Part shown: positions 1-7,179 of the stretch, one piece after another
How positions within the stretch are numbered: position 1 is the stretch's first letter
Layout: every line of letters starts with the position of its first letter
DNA from: Lachnospiraceae bacterium
Lineage (GTDB): Bacteria; Bacillota; Clostridia; Lachnospirales; Lachnospiraceae
Assembly: GCA_024692715.1 (NCBI GenBank)
Contig: JAILMH010000031.1
Coordinates: 1 to 33,400 of the forward strand
Reading direction: 5' to 3'
Length of the DNA stretch: 33,400 bases
Position numbers and translations under genes: made by a program
The notes under the pieces: generated by a model
What the model saw: the letters and a program-made list of their open reading frames with translations, nothing else
Database searches by the model: none
Told to the model about the DNA's origin: nothing

Positions 1-26
1 AATGAGGTTTGATGTTCGGTTTTTGG

Positions 27-55
27 TGTTCAATCATCAAAAAATGTGATATAAT
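27..55 (+). promoter_or_regulatory. Probable promoter of the tRNA cluster
   Basis: A perfect -10 hexamer TATAAT lies at 50-55 and is preceded by TGA, which makes it an extended -10 element. The hexamer 17 bases upstream (27-32, TGTTCA) is a poor -35 match, so the call rests on the -10. The first tRNA begins 14 bases after the -10, so the 5' leader would be only a few bases long. Confidence 0.5.
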
Positions 56-69
56 TTCACAGGAGATAA

Positions 70-141
70 TCCTCGATAGCTCAATGGTAGAGCACTCGGC
101 TGTTAACCGAGGGGTTGTAGGTTCGAGCCCTACTCGGGGAG
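70..141 (+). tRNA. tRNA-Asn (GTT)
   Basis: The cloverleaf folds with a seven-pair acceptor stem (70-76 with 134-140), a D arm, a five-pair anticodon stem and the T-arm GGTTCGAGCCC. The anticodon is GTT. The discriminator is G141 and CCA is not encoded (CTT follows), so the 3' end must be added by the CCA-adding enzyme. Confidence 0.95.
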
Positions 142-156
142 CTTACAAGATAAATT

Positions 157-228
157 GGCCCGGTGGTCAAGAGGTTAAGACATCGCCCTTTCACGGCGGT
201 AACACGGGTTCAATTCCCGTCCGGGTCA
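157..228 (+). tRNA. tRNA-Glu (TTC)
   Basis: The acceptor stem pairs 157-163 with 221-227, with one G-U pair. The anticodon loop CTTTCAC gives TTC (Glu), and the T arm contains GGTTCAATTCC. The discriminator is A228 and CCA is not encoded. It lies 15 bases after the Asn gene, so both are likely cut from one precursor. Confidence 0.95.
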
Positions 229-258
229 CTAAGAACTAAATGTTCTTTAACAAAATAT

Positions 259-332
259 GGAGCTTTAGCTCAGTTGGTTAGAGCAACCGGCTCATAACCG
301 GTCGGTCCCGGGTTCGAGTCCCCGAAGCTCCA
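259..332 (+). tRNA. tRNA-Met (CAT), elongator type
   Basis: The acceptor stem pairs 259-265 with 325-331, and the anticodon is CAT in the loop CTCATAA. The acceptor stem is fully paired at its end, and the anticodon stem (ACCGG/CCGGT) lacks the three consecutive G-C pairs next to the loop that mark initiator tRNA. It is therefore an elongator. An Ile2 tRNA, whose CAT is modified to lysidine, cannot be fully excluded from sequence alone. CCA is not encoded. Confidence 0.88.
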
Positions 333-345
333 TTTAATTAAATAT

Positions 346-419
346 GGCCCAGTGGCTCAGTTGGTTAGAGCGCCGCCCTGTCACGGCGGAGGTCGTCGGT
401 TCAAGTCCGTCCTGGGTCG
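346..419 (+). tRNA. tRNA-Asp (GTC)
   Basis: The acceptor stem pairs 346-352 with 412-418. The anticodon stem CCGCC/GGCGG encloses CTGTCAC with anticodon GTC. The discriminator is G419 and CCA is not encoded. It is the last tRNA of the cluster and is followed directly by two terminators. Confidence 0.95.
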
Positions 420-427
420 TCATTTTA

Positions 428-454
428 TCAGAGCATATGCTCTGATTTTTTTTT
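428..454 (+). terminator. Terminator 1 of tRNA cluster
   Basis: TCAGAGC (428-434) pairs perfectly with GCTCTGA (439-445) around an ATAT loop, followed by nine Ts. This is a canonical intrinsic terminator. Confidence 0.9.
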
Positions 455-480
455 ACAGGTCGTTCAAGACCTGTTTTTTT
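455..480 (+). terminator. Terminator 2 of tRNA cluster (tandem)
   Basis: ACAGGTC (455-461) pairs with GACCTGT (468-474) around GTTCAA and is followed by a run of Ts. It lies immediately after the first terminator, so the strongly expressed tRNA unit has a backup stop. Confidence 0.88.
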
Positions 481-663
481 GTTTAACTGAATTAGGACGT
501 CAATACGCGTTTGGGAGCAATTGCGTGCCGGATTTAGGCCTGCTTTACAGACATATTCTTATTTGAATCTGTGTACATCCTTGCGAAGGAATTAACTAGG
601 TTTTCTGTACCCGAACTGAGTTAAATACTAATTTTGAAATAATGTAAATCTTATAGTGTTCGT

Positions 664-704
664 TTGTACTTTCGATGGTACAATTTATAGAATTCTGTTA
701 TAAT
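664..704 (+). promoter_or_regulatory. Candidate promoter with operator-like inverted repeat
   Basis: TATAAT at 699-704 is preceded by TGT (extended -10). No -35 match lies 16-18 bases upstream. In that place is the inverted repeat TTGTAC-N8-GTACAA (664-683), which could bind an activator. The predicted transcript would have a leader of about 150 bases before the response regulator gene. Confidence 0.35.
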
Positions 705-780
705 TGTATAGTATGCTAGTGATGTGATATATGTATTTGGTCAAAGTTATTGATGATAAATGATTTAATTGTCTATTATT

Positions 781-802
781 TGACAAATATGATAGATTGT
801 CA
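781..802. repeat. Inverted repeat TGACAA-N10-TTGTCA
   Basis: Two perfect six-base arms (781-786 and 797-802) lie 60 bases upstream of the response regulator start. The spacing places the arm centres 16 bases apart. It may be an operator or a small leader structure. TTGACA occurs at 780-785, but no matching -10 lies at 16-18 bases, so I do not call it a promoter. Confidence 0.35.
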
Positions 803-861
803 TGTGGAGAGGGTACATGTATCTAAATTCTAAGTAATTTTATATAAAGGGAGTATTGGTT

Positions 862-2484
862 ATGGTCAAGCTGTTTTTGGTAGAAGACGAGATTATAATG
901 CGGGATGGAATTAAAAAACATATTGACTGGAAAGGTGAAGATATCGAATTTGTTGGTGAAGCAAGTGATGGAGAGCTTGCATATCCACTTATATTAAAGA
1001 CAAAGCCGGATATTGTTGTAACAGATATTAAAATGCCTTTCATGGATGGTCTTCAACTCTCAAAGATGATCAAGAAAGACAATCCTGATATACATATCAT
1101 CATTTTATCTGGATATGATGAATTTACATATGCACAGGAAGCTGTTTCTATAGGTGTCGACGAATATCTCTTAAAGCCGATTTCACCGTCTAATTTGCTG
1201 GTATCAATAAAGAAATTAAAGACTAAAATTGAAAATGAACGTTCTTCCAGTGATCAGGTTGACTGGAGTAAAGAGGCATTGGCTGAGAAAAATGCTATTG
1301 AGCAGCAAAAGTTATTTCAGGCAATAGTTTCTGGAAGTATGTCTATGCCGGATCTGTTAAATGCCGGAAAGAAATTGAATATTGATCTTACAGCCCAGTT
1401 TTATCAGATCGCCGTTTTTAAATATTCACTGCCTGGAGAGACAGGGGACGTATATTCTGAAAAGCAGAATCTGCTTCTCGGAAAGGTGATGAATTTTATC
1501 AATGAGATAGATGAATGCTGTTATTTCGACAGAGGAACAGAAGGTTTCGCACTCTTAGTTATGGGCGAAAGCGAAGAAAATGTAAATGCAGCAATGAGTA
1601 CAGTGATTGAGCAGCTTAAGAAAATAAATTCTGAAGTTGAGGATGCTGATTATTTTTGTGGACTTGGTAATATCGTTAATAGGCTAAGTGAGGTTGGAAA
1701 ATCTTATGATGATGCAAACTGGGCATTTTCATATAGATACTTTAGGGAGCCTAATCAGGTAGTGAGAGCGTCTGACCTGGATGCAGCCAGAGGTGCTCAA
1801 TTAGATGTAGATGTCAGCGCGGTTGATACTAATGAAAAAAATCGTAAGGTATTTGAAAAGTTTCTTAGAAGTGGATCTGCAAGCGAGGTCAATCATTTTG
1901 TTGAAGAAGTATTTTCTTCATATGATGAGAAAAATGTTAAATCATTGTTGTTCCTGAACTATATCGTTATGGATCTTTATTTTGCAATTGTAGGTTTTAT
2001 AAGGGATCTTGGATATGATACGAAGGATTTGGGCAATGATTTTGCAGATATAAATACAGCTGTAAAAAGTATAAGTAACTTTGGTGAAGCAGAGGAATAT
2101 CTGAGTGAAGGGCTTGAAAAGGCCATCAAACTGAGAGATAGCAATTCTGTTAAAAAGTATAGTGTAGTATTAAAGAAGGTTATTGCTTATATAGATGAGA
2201 ACTTTGAGAAGGATGATATTTCATTAAATGCGGTGGCTTCTATAGCGAATATAAGTCCAAATCATTTTTCAACAATTTTTTCACAGGAAGTAGGGGTTAC
2301 TTTTATTGAATATTTGATAGGAAAAAGGATGGACAAGGCAAAGGAACTTCTTATGACTACGAATTTAAGAAGTTCTGAAATTGCGTATAAGGTCGGGTAT
2401 AAGGATCCGCATTATTTCAGCTTTATGTTTAAGAAGACTCAGGGAATGACAACCAGAGAATATAGATCCAGAGGAAAGTCCTGA
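862..2484 (+). CDS. YesN-type response regulator with AraC-family DNA-binding domain
   Basis: This cytoplasmic transcription regulator has 540 residues. The N-terminal receiver domain (about 1-120) shows the acidic pair E8/D9, the phosphoacceptor D55 in TDIKMPF, S83 in ILSGYD and K105 in LLKPI. A long middle region (about 140-420) has no motif I recognise. The C-terminal 100 residues form an AraC-type double helix-turn-helix, with IANISPNHFSTIF and EIAYKVGYKDPHYFSFMFKK. I chose the ATG at 862 because GGGAG (849-853) is 8 bases upstream; an in-frame TTG at 856 is too close to it. The kinase gene starts 60 bases downstream. In this family the pair usually regulates an adjacent sugar ABC transporter, so the YtfQ-type operon at 4317-9262 is the probable target (inference). 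Confidence 0.93.
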   Translation: MVKLFLVEDEIIMRDGIKKHIDWKGEDIEFVGEASDGELAYPLILKTKPDIVVTDIKMPFMDGLQLSKMIKKDNPDIHIIILSGYDEFTYAQEAVSIGVDEYLLKPISPSNLLVSIKKLKTKIENERSSSDQVDWSKEALAEKNAIEQQKLFQAIVSGSMSMPDLLNAGKKLNIDLTAQFYQIAVFKYSLPGETGDVYSEKQNLLLGKVMNFINEIDECCYFDRGTEGFALLVMGESEENVNAAMSTVIEQLKKINSEVEDADYFCGLGNIVNRLSEVGKSYDDANWAFSYRYFREPNQVVRASDLDAARGAQLDVDVSAVDTNEKNRKVFEKFLRSGSASEVNHFVEEVFSSYDEKNVKSLLFLNYIVMDLYFAIVGFIRDLGYDTKDLGNDFADINTAVKSISNFGEAEEYLSEGLEKAIKLRDSNSVKKYSVVLKKVIAYIDENFEKDDISLNAVASIANISPNHFSTIFSQEVGVTFIEYLIGKRMDKAKELLMTTNLRSSEIAYKVGYKDPHYFSFMFKKTQGMTTREYRSRGKS

Positions 2485-2544
2485 TTGTGTGGCTTTGATA
2501 TGCGTATTGAAAAGTCATAAATAAATACAAGAGGGTGATAATTG

Positions 2545-4008
2545 ATGAAGGCAATTAAATTGGATAAATATTCTATAAGCAGGCGTCTTACAGCCATAGC
2601 AGCAGGTTTTATAATACCTATGGTGATCCTGACACTTTTTTTTGGTTATGTCTTAAATGATTTTTGCACAAAGTATGATTCTATTGTTCAGAATGTTACA
2701 CTTGCCAATCAGTATAATACGGTTTTCAAGCCTGAAATGGATGCAGTGATGTATCAGATGGTTGCAAGGTCTATTACTAAGGACAAGGTGCATGATAAGT
2801 TAAATCTGGAAAATCCGGATTCGATGATAATTGGTGCAAAAAATGTTTTCAATAAGCTTAAAAAGAGAGCTTCAACGCAGAAAGCCAATGATCAGCTAAT
2901 AATAATAGGTAAGTTGTTGGATACTCTTCAGGCCAATGTGAATAATCTGAACAGAGCGCTTGAAGAGGGAGTAGACTATGATACGAATGTAACGAGTCTT
3001 GATAATAATATATATATTTTGACAGAGTTGATACAGGAAAATATCTCACAATATATATATTACGAAGCGGAGCATATGGAGACTGTACGGGCTGGGATGG
3101 ATCATCAGAAAAATATGATCCTGCTTTTTTCTGTAATTGTGGCGATCATGGCAATGATCTTTGCTCTGGGACAGTCAACTATGATCAGTAAAAGTATCAC
3201 TCAGCCTGTTGCTGAGCTTGTAAAAGCGACGGAACTTGTGGGGCAGGGTAATTTCGAGGTAAGGTCAGATCAGGATGGCGGAGATGAAAATGAAATTACT
3301 ATTTTAAATAGAAGTTTTAACCGTATGACTGAAAGAATTGGTGAGCTGGTAGAAAATATCAAAGAAGAACAGGTTAATTCTAAAAAGCTCGAAATGAAGC
3401 TGCTTCAGGCACAGATAAGCCCACATTTTTTGTATAATACGCTCGATAATATTGTGTGGCTGTCTGAAGATGATCAGAAACAGCAGGTCGCTGAGCTTGT
3501 GACCTCTCTTTCTCAGTTTTTTAGGACTACACTTTCCGGCGGACATGATTTTATAACTATCGCTGCAGAATTAAAGCATATTGATGCATATTTACAGATC
3601 CAGTCCTTTAGGTACAGGGATATATTAACTTATGATATAGATATTCCGGAAAAATTTATGAATTATAAGATCTTAAAGATGACTTTACAACCGCTTGTTG
3701 AAAATGCGCTTTATCATGGGATAAAGAATAAACGGAGCGGTGGTAAGATCTCAATTAATGCAGAGGAATTTGAAGGAAGCATTAAGATAATTGTTTCGGA
3801 TAATGGAATTGGAATGACGGATGAAGAATTAAAGAGGTTTAAGGGACTGGCGGATGGTACTGTCGAGCCTTCTGAAGACAATTCAGGCTTTGGAATCGCT
3901 AACGTGGCACAGAGACTCAGGCTTTATTATGGAGGAGAGTATGGAGTCAGGGTATATAGTCAATATGGCGATGGGACAAGGATAGAAGTTGTAATTCCGA
4001 AACAGTAA
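2545..4008 (+). CDS. YesM-type sensor histidine kinase
   Basis: This membrane sensor kinase has 487 residues. It has a hydrophobic segment at about 16-37, an extracytoplasmic sensing region of about 150 residues without a recognised domain, and a second membrane helix at about 187-209. A HAMP linker (about 210-260) and a short coiled stretch follow. The His_kinase box QISPHFLYNTLDN holds phosphoacceptor H294. The ATPase domain has the N box LQPLVENALYHG and glycine boxes DNGIGM and GFGIANV. ATG 2545 is preferred over TTG 2542 because GAGGGTG (2531-2537) is 7 bases upstream of it. It should phosphorylate the regulator encoded just upstream. The stimulus is probably the transported sugar or its oligomers (inference); no periplasmic-binding-protein-like sensor domain is visible. 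Confidence 0.92.
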   Translation: MKAIKLDKYSISRRLTAIAAGFIIPMVILTLFFGYVLNDFCTKYDSIVQNVTLANQYNTVFKPEMDAVMYQMVARSITKDKVHDKLNLENPDSMIIGAKNVFNKLKKRASTQKANDQLIIIGKLLDTLQANVNNLNRALEEGVDYDTNVTSLDNNIYILTELIQENISQYIYYEAEHMETVRAGMDHQKNMILLFSVIVAIMAMIFALGQSTMISKSITQPVAELVKATELVGQGNFEVRSDQDGGDENEITILNRSFNRMTERIGELVENIKEEQVNSKKLEMKLLQAQISPHFLYNTLDNIVWLSEDDQKQQVAELVTSLSQFFRTTLSGGHDFITIAAELKHIDAYLQIQSFRYRDILTYDIDIPEKFMNYKILKMTLQPLVENALYHGIKNKRSGGKISINAEEFEGSIKIIVSDNGIGMTDEELKRFKGLADGTVEPSEDNSGFGIANVAQRLRLYYGGEYGVRVYSQYGDGTRIEVVIPKQ

Positions 4009-4020
4009 AAAAATACAAGT

Positions 4021-4063
4021 AAGAGAAGAATACTAACAAATTTTGGTATTCTTCTCTTTTTTT
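4021..4063 (+). terminator. Terminator after the two-component system
   Basis: A 12-pair perfect stem (4022-4033 with 4046-4057, AGAGAAGAATAC and its complement) encloses a 12-base loop and runs into Ts. It separates the regulator genes from the transporter operon, which therefore needs its own promoter. Confidence 0.9.
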
Positions 4064-4138
4064 GTGACATTTGCATCAAATTTTAATAAAAAAACAAACA
4101 TTCATTGATAAAAAAATTATACTTTGTTCATATCTGAT

Positions 4139-4219
4139 TCATAAATGAGTAAAAAATAACACATTTGTATTAAATTTATGCATGGATGTTAGTACATTTA
4201 TATACTATACTCATAAATG
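4139..4219. repeat. Direct repeat TCATAAATG (two copies) upstream of ytfQ
   Basis: TCATAAATG occurs at 4139-4147 and 4211-4219, starts 72 bases apart. A related inverted form, CATTTATAT, lies at 4195-4203. They flank the probable ytfQ promoter. AraC-type YesN regulators are known to bind repeated sites, so these are candidate binding sites for the regulator at 862-2484 (inference). AT-rich chance matches are possible. Confidence 0.35.
4183..4211 (+). promoter_or_regulatory. Candidate promoter of the ytfQ operon
   Basis: TATACT at 4206-4211 lies 17 bases after a weak -35 (TGGATG, 4183-4188). An overlapping second TATACT at 4201-4206 is an alternative. The weak -35 fits a promoter needing activation by the adjacent response regulator. 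The rest of the 308-base gap (4009-4316) is AT-rich leader with the small hairpin at 4274-4289. Confidence 0.4.
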
Positions 4220-4273
4220 TGAAGAGGAAATAAGTAAAAACTTACCAAACCAAATCACAATAAAATAACGGGG

Positions 4274-4289
4274 GATGGCAAAAGCCATC
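4274..4289 (+). other. Leader hairpin upstream of ytfQ ribosome binding site
   Basis: GATGGC (4274-4279) pairs with GCCATC (4284-4289) around AAAA. It ends 11 bases before the ribosome binding site AGGAGG (4301-4306). It lacks a T tract, so it is not a terminator. It could stabilise the 5' end of an abundant message. Confidence 0.4.
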
Positions 4290-4316
4290 AAGTACATTTA
4301 AGGAGGATATTTTGGT

Positions 4317-5522
4317 ATGAAAAGGAAAGCATTAGCAATCTTCATGTGCACAGCAATGGCAGCTGGTATTATGACAGGCTGTGGATCATCATCAAGCGCA
4401 CCGTCAGAAGCACCTGCAGCTTCAGAAGCTCCTGCAGCATCAGAGGCAGCTTCAACAGAGGCAGCAGCATCAGAGGCAGCTTCAACAGAAGCAGCAGGAT
4501 CAGAAGCAGCTTCAACAGAGGCAGCAGCTGAGTCTGAGTCAGCAGCAGATGAAGTAGCTAAGAATGATGGGGATGTTCTTAACATCGGTTTTGCACAGGT
4601 TGGTGCAGAGTCTGACTGGAGAACAGCATGTACAGATTCAGTAAAGAGCGCATTCTCAGCAGAGAATGGTTATAACCTTATTTTCAATGATGCTCAGCAG
4701 AAGCAGGAGAACCAGATCAAGGCAATCCGTGATTTCATCAGCCAGGATGTTGATTACATCATCCTTGATCCTGTAACAGAGACAGGTTGGGATCAGCCGC
4801 TTCAGGAAGCAGCTGATGCAGGTATTCCTGTAATCGTAGTTGACCGTATGGTTGATGTTTCTGATTCTTCACTTTACACAGCTTGGATCGGTTCAGACTT
4901 CGAGCTTGAAGGTAAGAAGGCTTGTGCATACCTTAAGGCATATCTTGAAGCTAAGGGATATACAGATGCAGTTAACATCGTTGACATTCAGGGTACAATC
5001 GGTGCTTCAGCTCAGATCGGACGTACAGCAGCATTTGATGCAGCAGCAGAAGAGAATGGCTGGAATGTTGTATCACAGCAGACAGGTGAGTTTACACAGG
5101 CTAAGGGACAGGAAGTTATGGAGTCTATCCTTAAGCAGTCTGATGATGTAAATGTTGTATATTGTGAGAATGATAACGAGGCATTTGGTGCAAGAGATGC
5201 TATCGAAGCAGCTGGTAAGAAGGTTGGTACAGATATTGCAAACGGCGATATCCTTATCATGTCATTCGATGCTACAAATGCAGGTCTTACAGATACACTT
5301 GATGGTTCAATCCTTGTAAATACTGAGTGTAACCCACTTTATGGTCCAGTTCTTACACAGTATGTTCAGAAGCTTAAGGCTGGTGAAACACTTGATCACG
5401 ATTCATACATCGCTGAGTCTCAGTTCTCTGCTGATGACACAGTAACAAGTGTTAATGTTGATGGCACAGATTACCCTGTAACACTCCTTACACAGGATGT
5501 TCTTGACGCTCGTGCATATTAA
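4317..5522 (+). CDS. ytfQ: Sugar-binding lipoprotein of a YtfQ-type ABC importer (probably galactofuranose)
   Basis: This 401-residue lipoprotein captures the sugar outside the membrane and delivers it to the permease. The signal peptide runs to C22 in a lipobox-like MTGCG. A low-complexity Ala/Ser/Glu/Thr tether follows (about 25-80). The binding-protein fold carries stretches I recognise from E. coli YtfQ: VGAESDWRTA, QQKQENQIKAIRDF, DPVTETGW, QGTIGAS and KGQEVMES. YtfQ binds galactofuranose. The resemblance is strong across the core, but the exact furanose substrate here is inference. The ribosome binding site AGGAGGAT lies 10 bases upstream of the ATG. Codon use is strongly biased, as expected for an abundant protein. 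Two hairpins separate it from ytfR, which should keep its expression above that of the membrane parts. Confidence 0.92.
   Translation: MKRKALAIFMCTAMAAGIMTGCGSSSSAPSEAPAASEAPAASEAASTEAAASEAASTEAAGSEAASTEAAAESESAADEVAKNDGDVLNIGFAQVGAESDWRTACTDSVKSAFSAENGYNLIFNDAQQKQENQIKAIRDFISQDVDYIILDPVTETGWDQPLQEAADAGIPVIVVDRMVDVSDSSLYTAWIGSDFELEGKKACAYLKAYLEAKGYTDAVNIVDIQGTIGASAQIGRTAAFDAAAEENGWNVVSQQTGEFTQAKGQEVMESILKQSDDVNVVYCENDNEAFGARDAIEAAGKKVGTDIANGDILIMSFDATNAGLTDTLDGSILVNTECNPLYGPVLTQYVQKLKAGETLDHDSYIAESQFSADDTVTSVNVDGTDYPVTLLTQDVLDARAY
4440..4529 (+). repeat. Three 30-base tandem repeats in the lipoprotein linker
   Basis: Three consecutive 30-base units (4440-4469, 4470-4499, 4500-4529) differ at only a few bases. 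Each encodes the ten-residue unit SEAASTEAA plus Ala or Gly. Shorter SEAPA units precede them. They lie in the flexible tether between the lipid anchor and the binding domain and could change copy number by slippage without breaking the frame. Confidence 0.85.
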
Positions 5523-5530
5523 TTGATAGT

Positions 5531-5569
5531 CGTTCAGAACCAGGCTTATTCCGAATTGGTCTCTGAACA
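5531..5569 (+). other. Intercistronic hairpin 1 between ytfQ and ytfR
   Basis: GTTCAGA (5532-5538) pairs with TCTGAAC (5562-5568), extended inward by ACC/GGT with a one-base bulge. No T tract follows. It lies just after the ytfQ stop and probably protects the 3' end of the ytfQ message. Confidence 0.5.
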
Positions 5570-5618
5570 ACGATGTGTTTCAGACGGGGTTTAGAGGCAC
5601 CGGAAGAAATGAAAAAAC

Positions 5619-5650
5619 AGGGGCGGAACGAAATGGTTCCGCCTCTTTCT
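5619..5650 (+). terminator. Attenuator-like hairpin between ytfQ and ytfR
   Basis: An 11-pair GC-rich stem pairs 5619-5629 with 5636-5646 around a six-base loop. Only a short interrupted T tail (TTTCT) follows. It is probably a partial terminator that lowers transcription of the ATPase and permease genes relative to the binding protein. Confidence 0.6.
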
Positions 5651-5667
5651 AAAGAGAGGGATAGCAG

Positions 5668-7179
5668 ATGAAGGACGAAGTCGTACTGGAAATGAAAAAT
5701 GTCAACAAGACTTTCCCTGGCGTAAAAGCCCTGACAGACGTAAGCTTCAAGCTGAGAAAAGGTGAAGTTAACGCGCTGATGGGTGAGAATGGTGCCGGAA
5801 AGTCTACTTTGATCAAGGTACTTACAGGAGTTAAAGATTATGAAATGGATAGTGGTGAAGTAAGAATCGAGGGTAATCCGGTTGTTATCAAGTCACCACA
5901 GGATGCGCAGAGAAAAGGTATAAGCACGGTTTACCAGGAAGTAAACCTCTGCTCAAATCTTACGGTTGCTGAGAATCTTTATGCAGACCGTGAGCCGATG
6001 AAATTTGGACTTATAGATTGGAAAACAATGAATCGAAAGAGCCAGGAATTACTTTCGAGTCTGGATATAAATATTGATGTAACTAAGGTTCTCTCAAATT
6101 ATTCAATTGCTATGCAGCAGATGGTTGCTATCGCCAGAGCAGTTGATATGGATTGTAAGGTATTGATTTTGGATGAGCCTACATCATCACTCGATGATCA
6201 GGAAGTAGAAAAGCTCTTTATGCTAATGGAGAGACTTAAGAAGCAGGGTGTCGGTATTGTCTTCGTTACTCACTTCCTTGAGCAGGTGTATAGAATTGCA
6301 GAGCATATTACAGTACTTAGAAACGGTACTTTAGTTGGCGAATATGAAACAAAGAATCTTCCAAGAGTTGATCTTGTTGCAAAGATGATGGGTAAGAGCT
6401 TTGATGATCTTGCTGAGATCAAGAGTGAAGGCGGCTCTACAAAGAAGGATGAAGTTATTCTTGAAGCTAAGGGACTTGGCCATAAAGGTACCATCAAGCC
6501 ATTCGATCTTGTTCTTCATAAGGGCGAGGTTATCGGACTTGCAGGACTTTTGGGTTCAGGACGTTCAGAGCTTGTCAGAAGTATTTACGGAGCTGATAAG
6601 GCAGATGAAGGTGAGCTTGACTTTAAGGGAAAGAAGCTTTTGATAGGTGCTCCGATCGATGCAATCAAGAATGGTATGGCATATCTTCCTGAGGATAGAA
6701 AGGAAGAGGGAATTATCGCAGACCTTTCTGTAAGAGAGAATATTATTATCGCACTTCAGGCAAGAAGAGGAATGTTCAAGCTGATCTCAAGAAAAGAACA
6801 GGAAGAATTTGCTGATAAATATATTAAGGAGATTCAGATCAAGACAGCAAGTCGTGAAACTCCAATTAAGCAGCTTTCAGGTGGTAATCAGCAGAAAGTT
6901 ATCATTGCAAGATGGCTTCTTACAAATCCTGATTTCCTTATTCTCGATGAGCCTACACGAGGAATTGATGTAGGAACAAAGACAGAAATTCAGAAACTTG
7001 TTCTTAAACTCGCATCTGATGGTATGACAGTAATGTTCATTTCATCTGAAATTGAAGAAATGATCCGTACCTGCAGCCGTATGCTCATTATGAGAGATGG
7101 CAGAAAGGTCGGAGAGCTTGGAGAGCAGGAGATCGACCAGATGAACATCATGAAAGCGATCGCAGGAGGAAATGAGTAA
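5668..7179 (+). CDS. ytfR: Sugar ABC importer ATPase (two nucleotide-binding domains), YtfR-type
   Basis: This 503-residue cytoplasmic ATPase of the CUT2 family has two fused nucleotide-binding domains. Domain 1 has Walker A GENGAGKST (about 40-48), the degenerate signature NYSIAMQQMVAIARA and Walker B VLILDEPTSSLD. Domain 2 has the family-typical degenerate Walker A GLLGSGRSE, the signature LSGGNQQKVIIARW and Walker B FLILDEPTRGIDVG. One domain is thus a weak hydrolysis site, which is normal for this family. The length matches E. coli YtfR (about 500). AGAGAGGG lies 7 bases upstream of the ATG. Its stop overlaps the next start by one base (TAATG), so it is translationally coupled to the permease gene. 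Confidence 0.93.
   Translation: MKDEVVLEMKNVNKTFPGVKALTDVSFKLRKGEVNALMGENGAGKSTLIKVLTGVKDYEMDSGEVRIEGNPVVIKSPQDAQRKGISTVYQEVNLCSNLTVAENLYADREPMKFGLIDWKTMNRKSQELLSSLDINIDVTKVLSNYSIAMQQMVAIARAVDMDCKVLILDEPTSSLDDQEVEKLFMLMERLKKQGVGIVFVTHFLEQVYRIAEHITVLRNGTLVGEYETKNLPRVDLVAKMMGKSFDDLAEIKSEGGSTKKDEVILEAKGLGHKGTIKPFDLVLHKGEVIGLAGLLGSGRSELVRSIYGADKADEGELDFKGKKLLIGAPIDAIKNGMAYLPEDRKEEGIIADLSVRENIIIALQARRGMFKLISRKEQEEFADKYIKEIQIKTASRETPIKQLSGGNQQKVIIARWLLTNPDFLILDEPTRGIDVGTKTEIQKLVLKLASDGMTVMFISSEIEEMIRTCSRMLIMRDGRKVGELGEQEIDQMNIMKAIAGGNE

Larger units (their letters stand above)
481..861. other. Gene-free region of about 380 bases before the two-component system
   Basis: I see no convincing ORF or known RNA family here. 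The base composition becomes AT-rich after about 620. The recognisable signals are a candidate extended -10 at 699-704, an inverted repeat at 664-683 and a second one at 781-802. The segment 481-620 holds only weak short hairpins and nothing I can name. Confidence 0.6.

Noticed and set aside
9-239. A 76-codon open frame across the first two tRNA genes
   Set aside because: It runs through two perfectly folding tRNAs and has no ribosome binding site.
4009-4316. A small hidden gene between the kinase and ytfQ
   Set aside because: I saw only AT-rich sequence with promoter-like signals, repeats and a short hairpin, and no frame with a ribosome binding site.
4440-4529. Regular 30-base repeats resembling a CRISPR array
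   Set aside because: The repeats are directly adjacent with no spacers and encode a repeating peptide in frame.
4298-4585. Open frames on the minus strand and in another plus frame over the start of ytfQ
   Set aside because: They are shadows created by the Ala/Ser/Glu repeat DNA, which lacks stops in several frames; the ytfQ frame has the signal peptide and binding-protein motifs.
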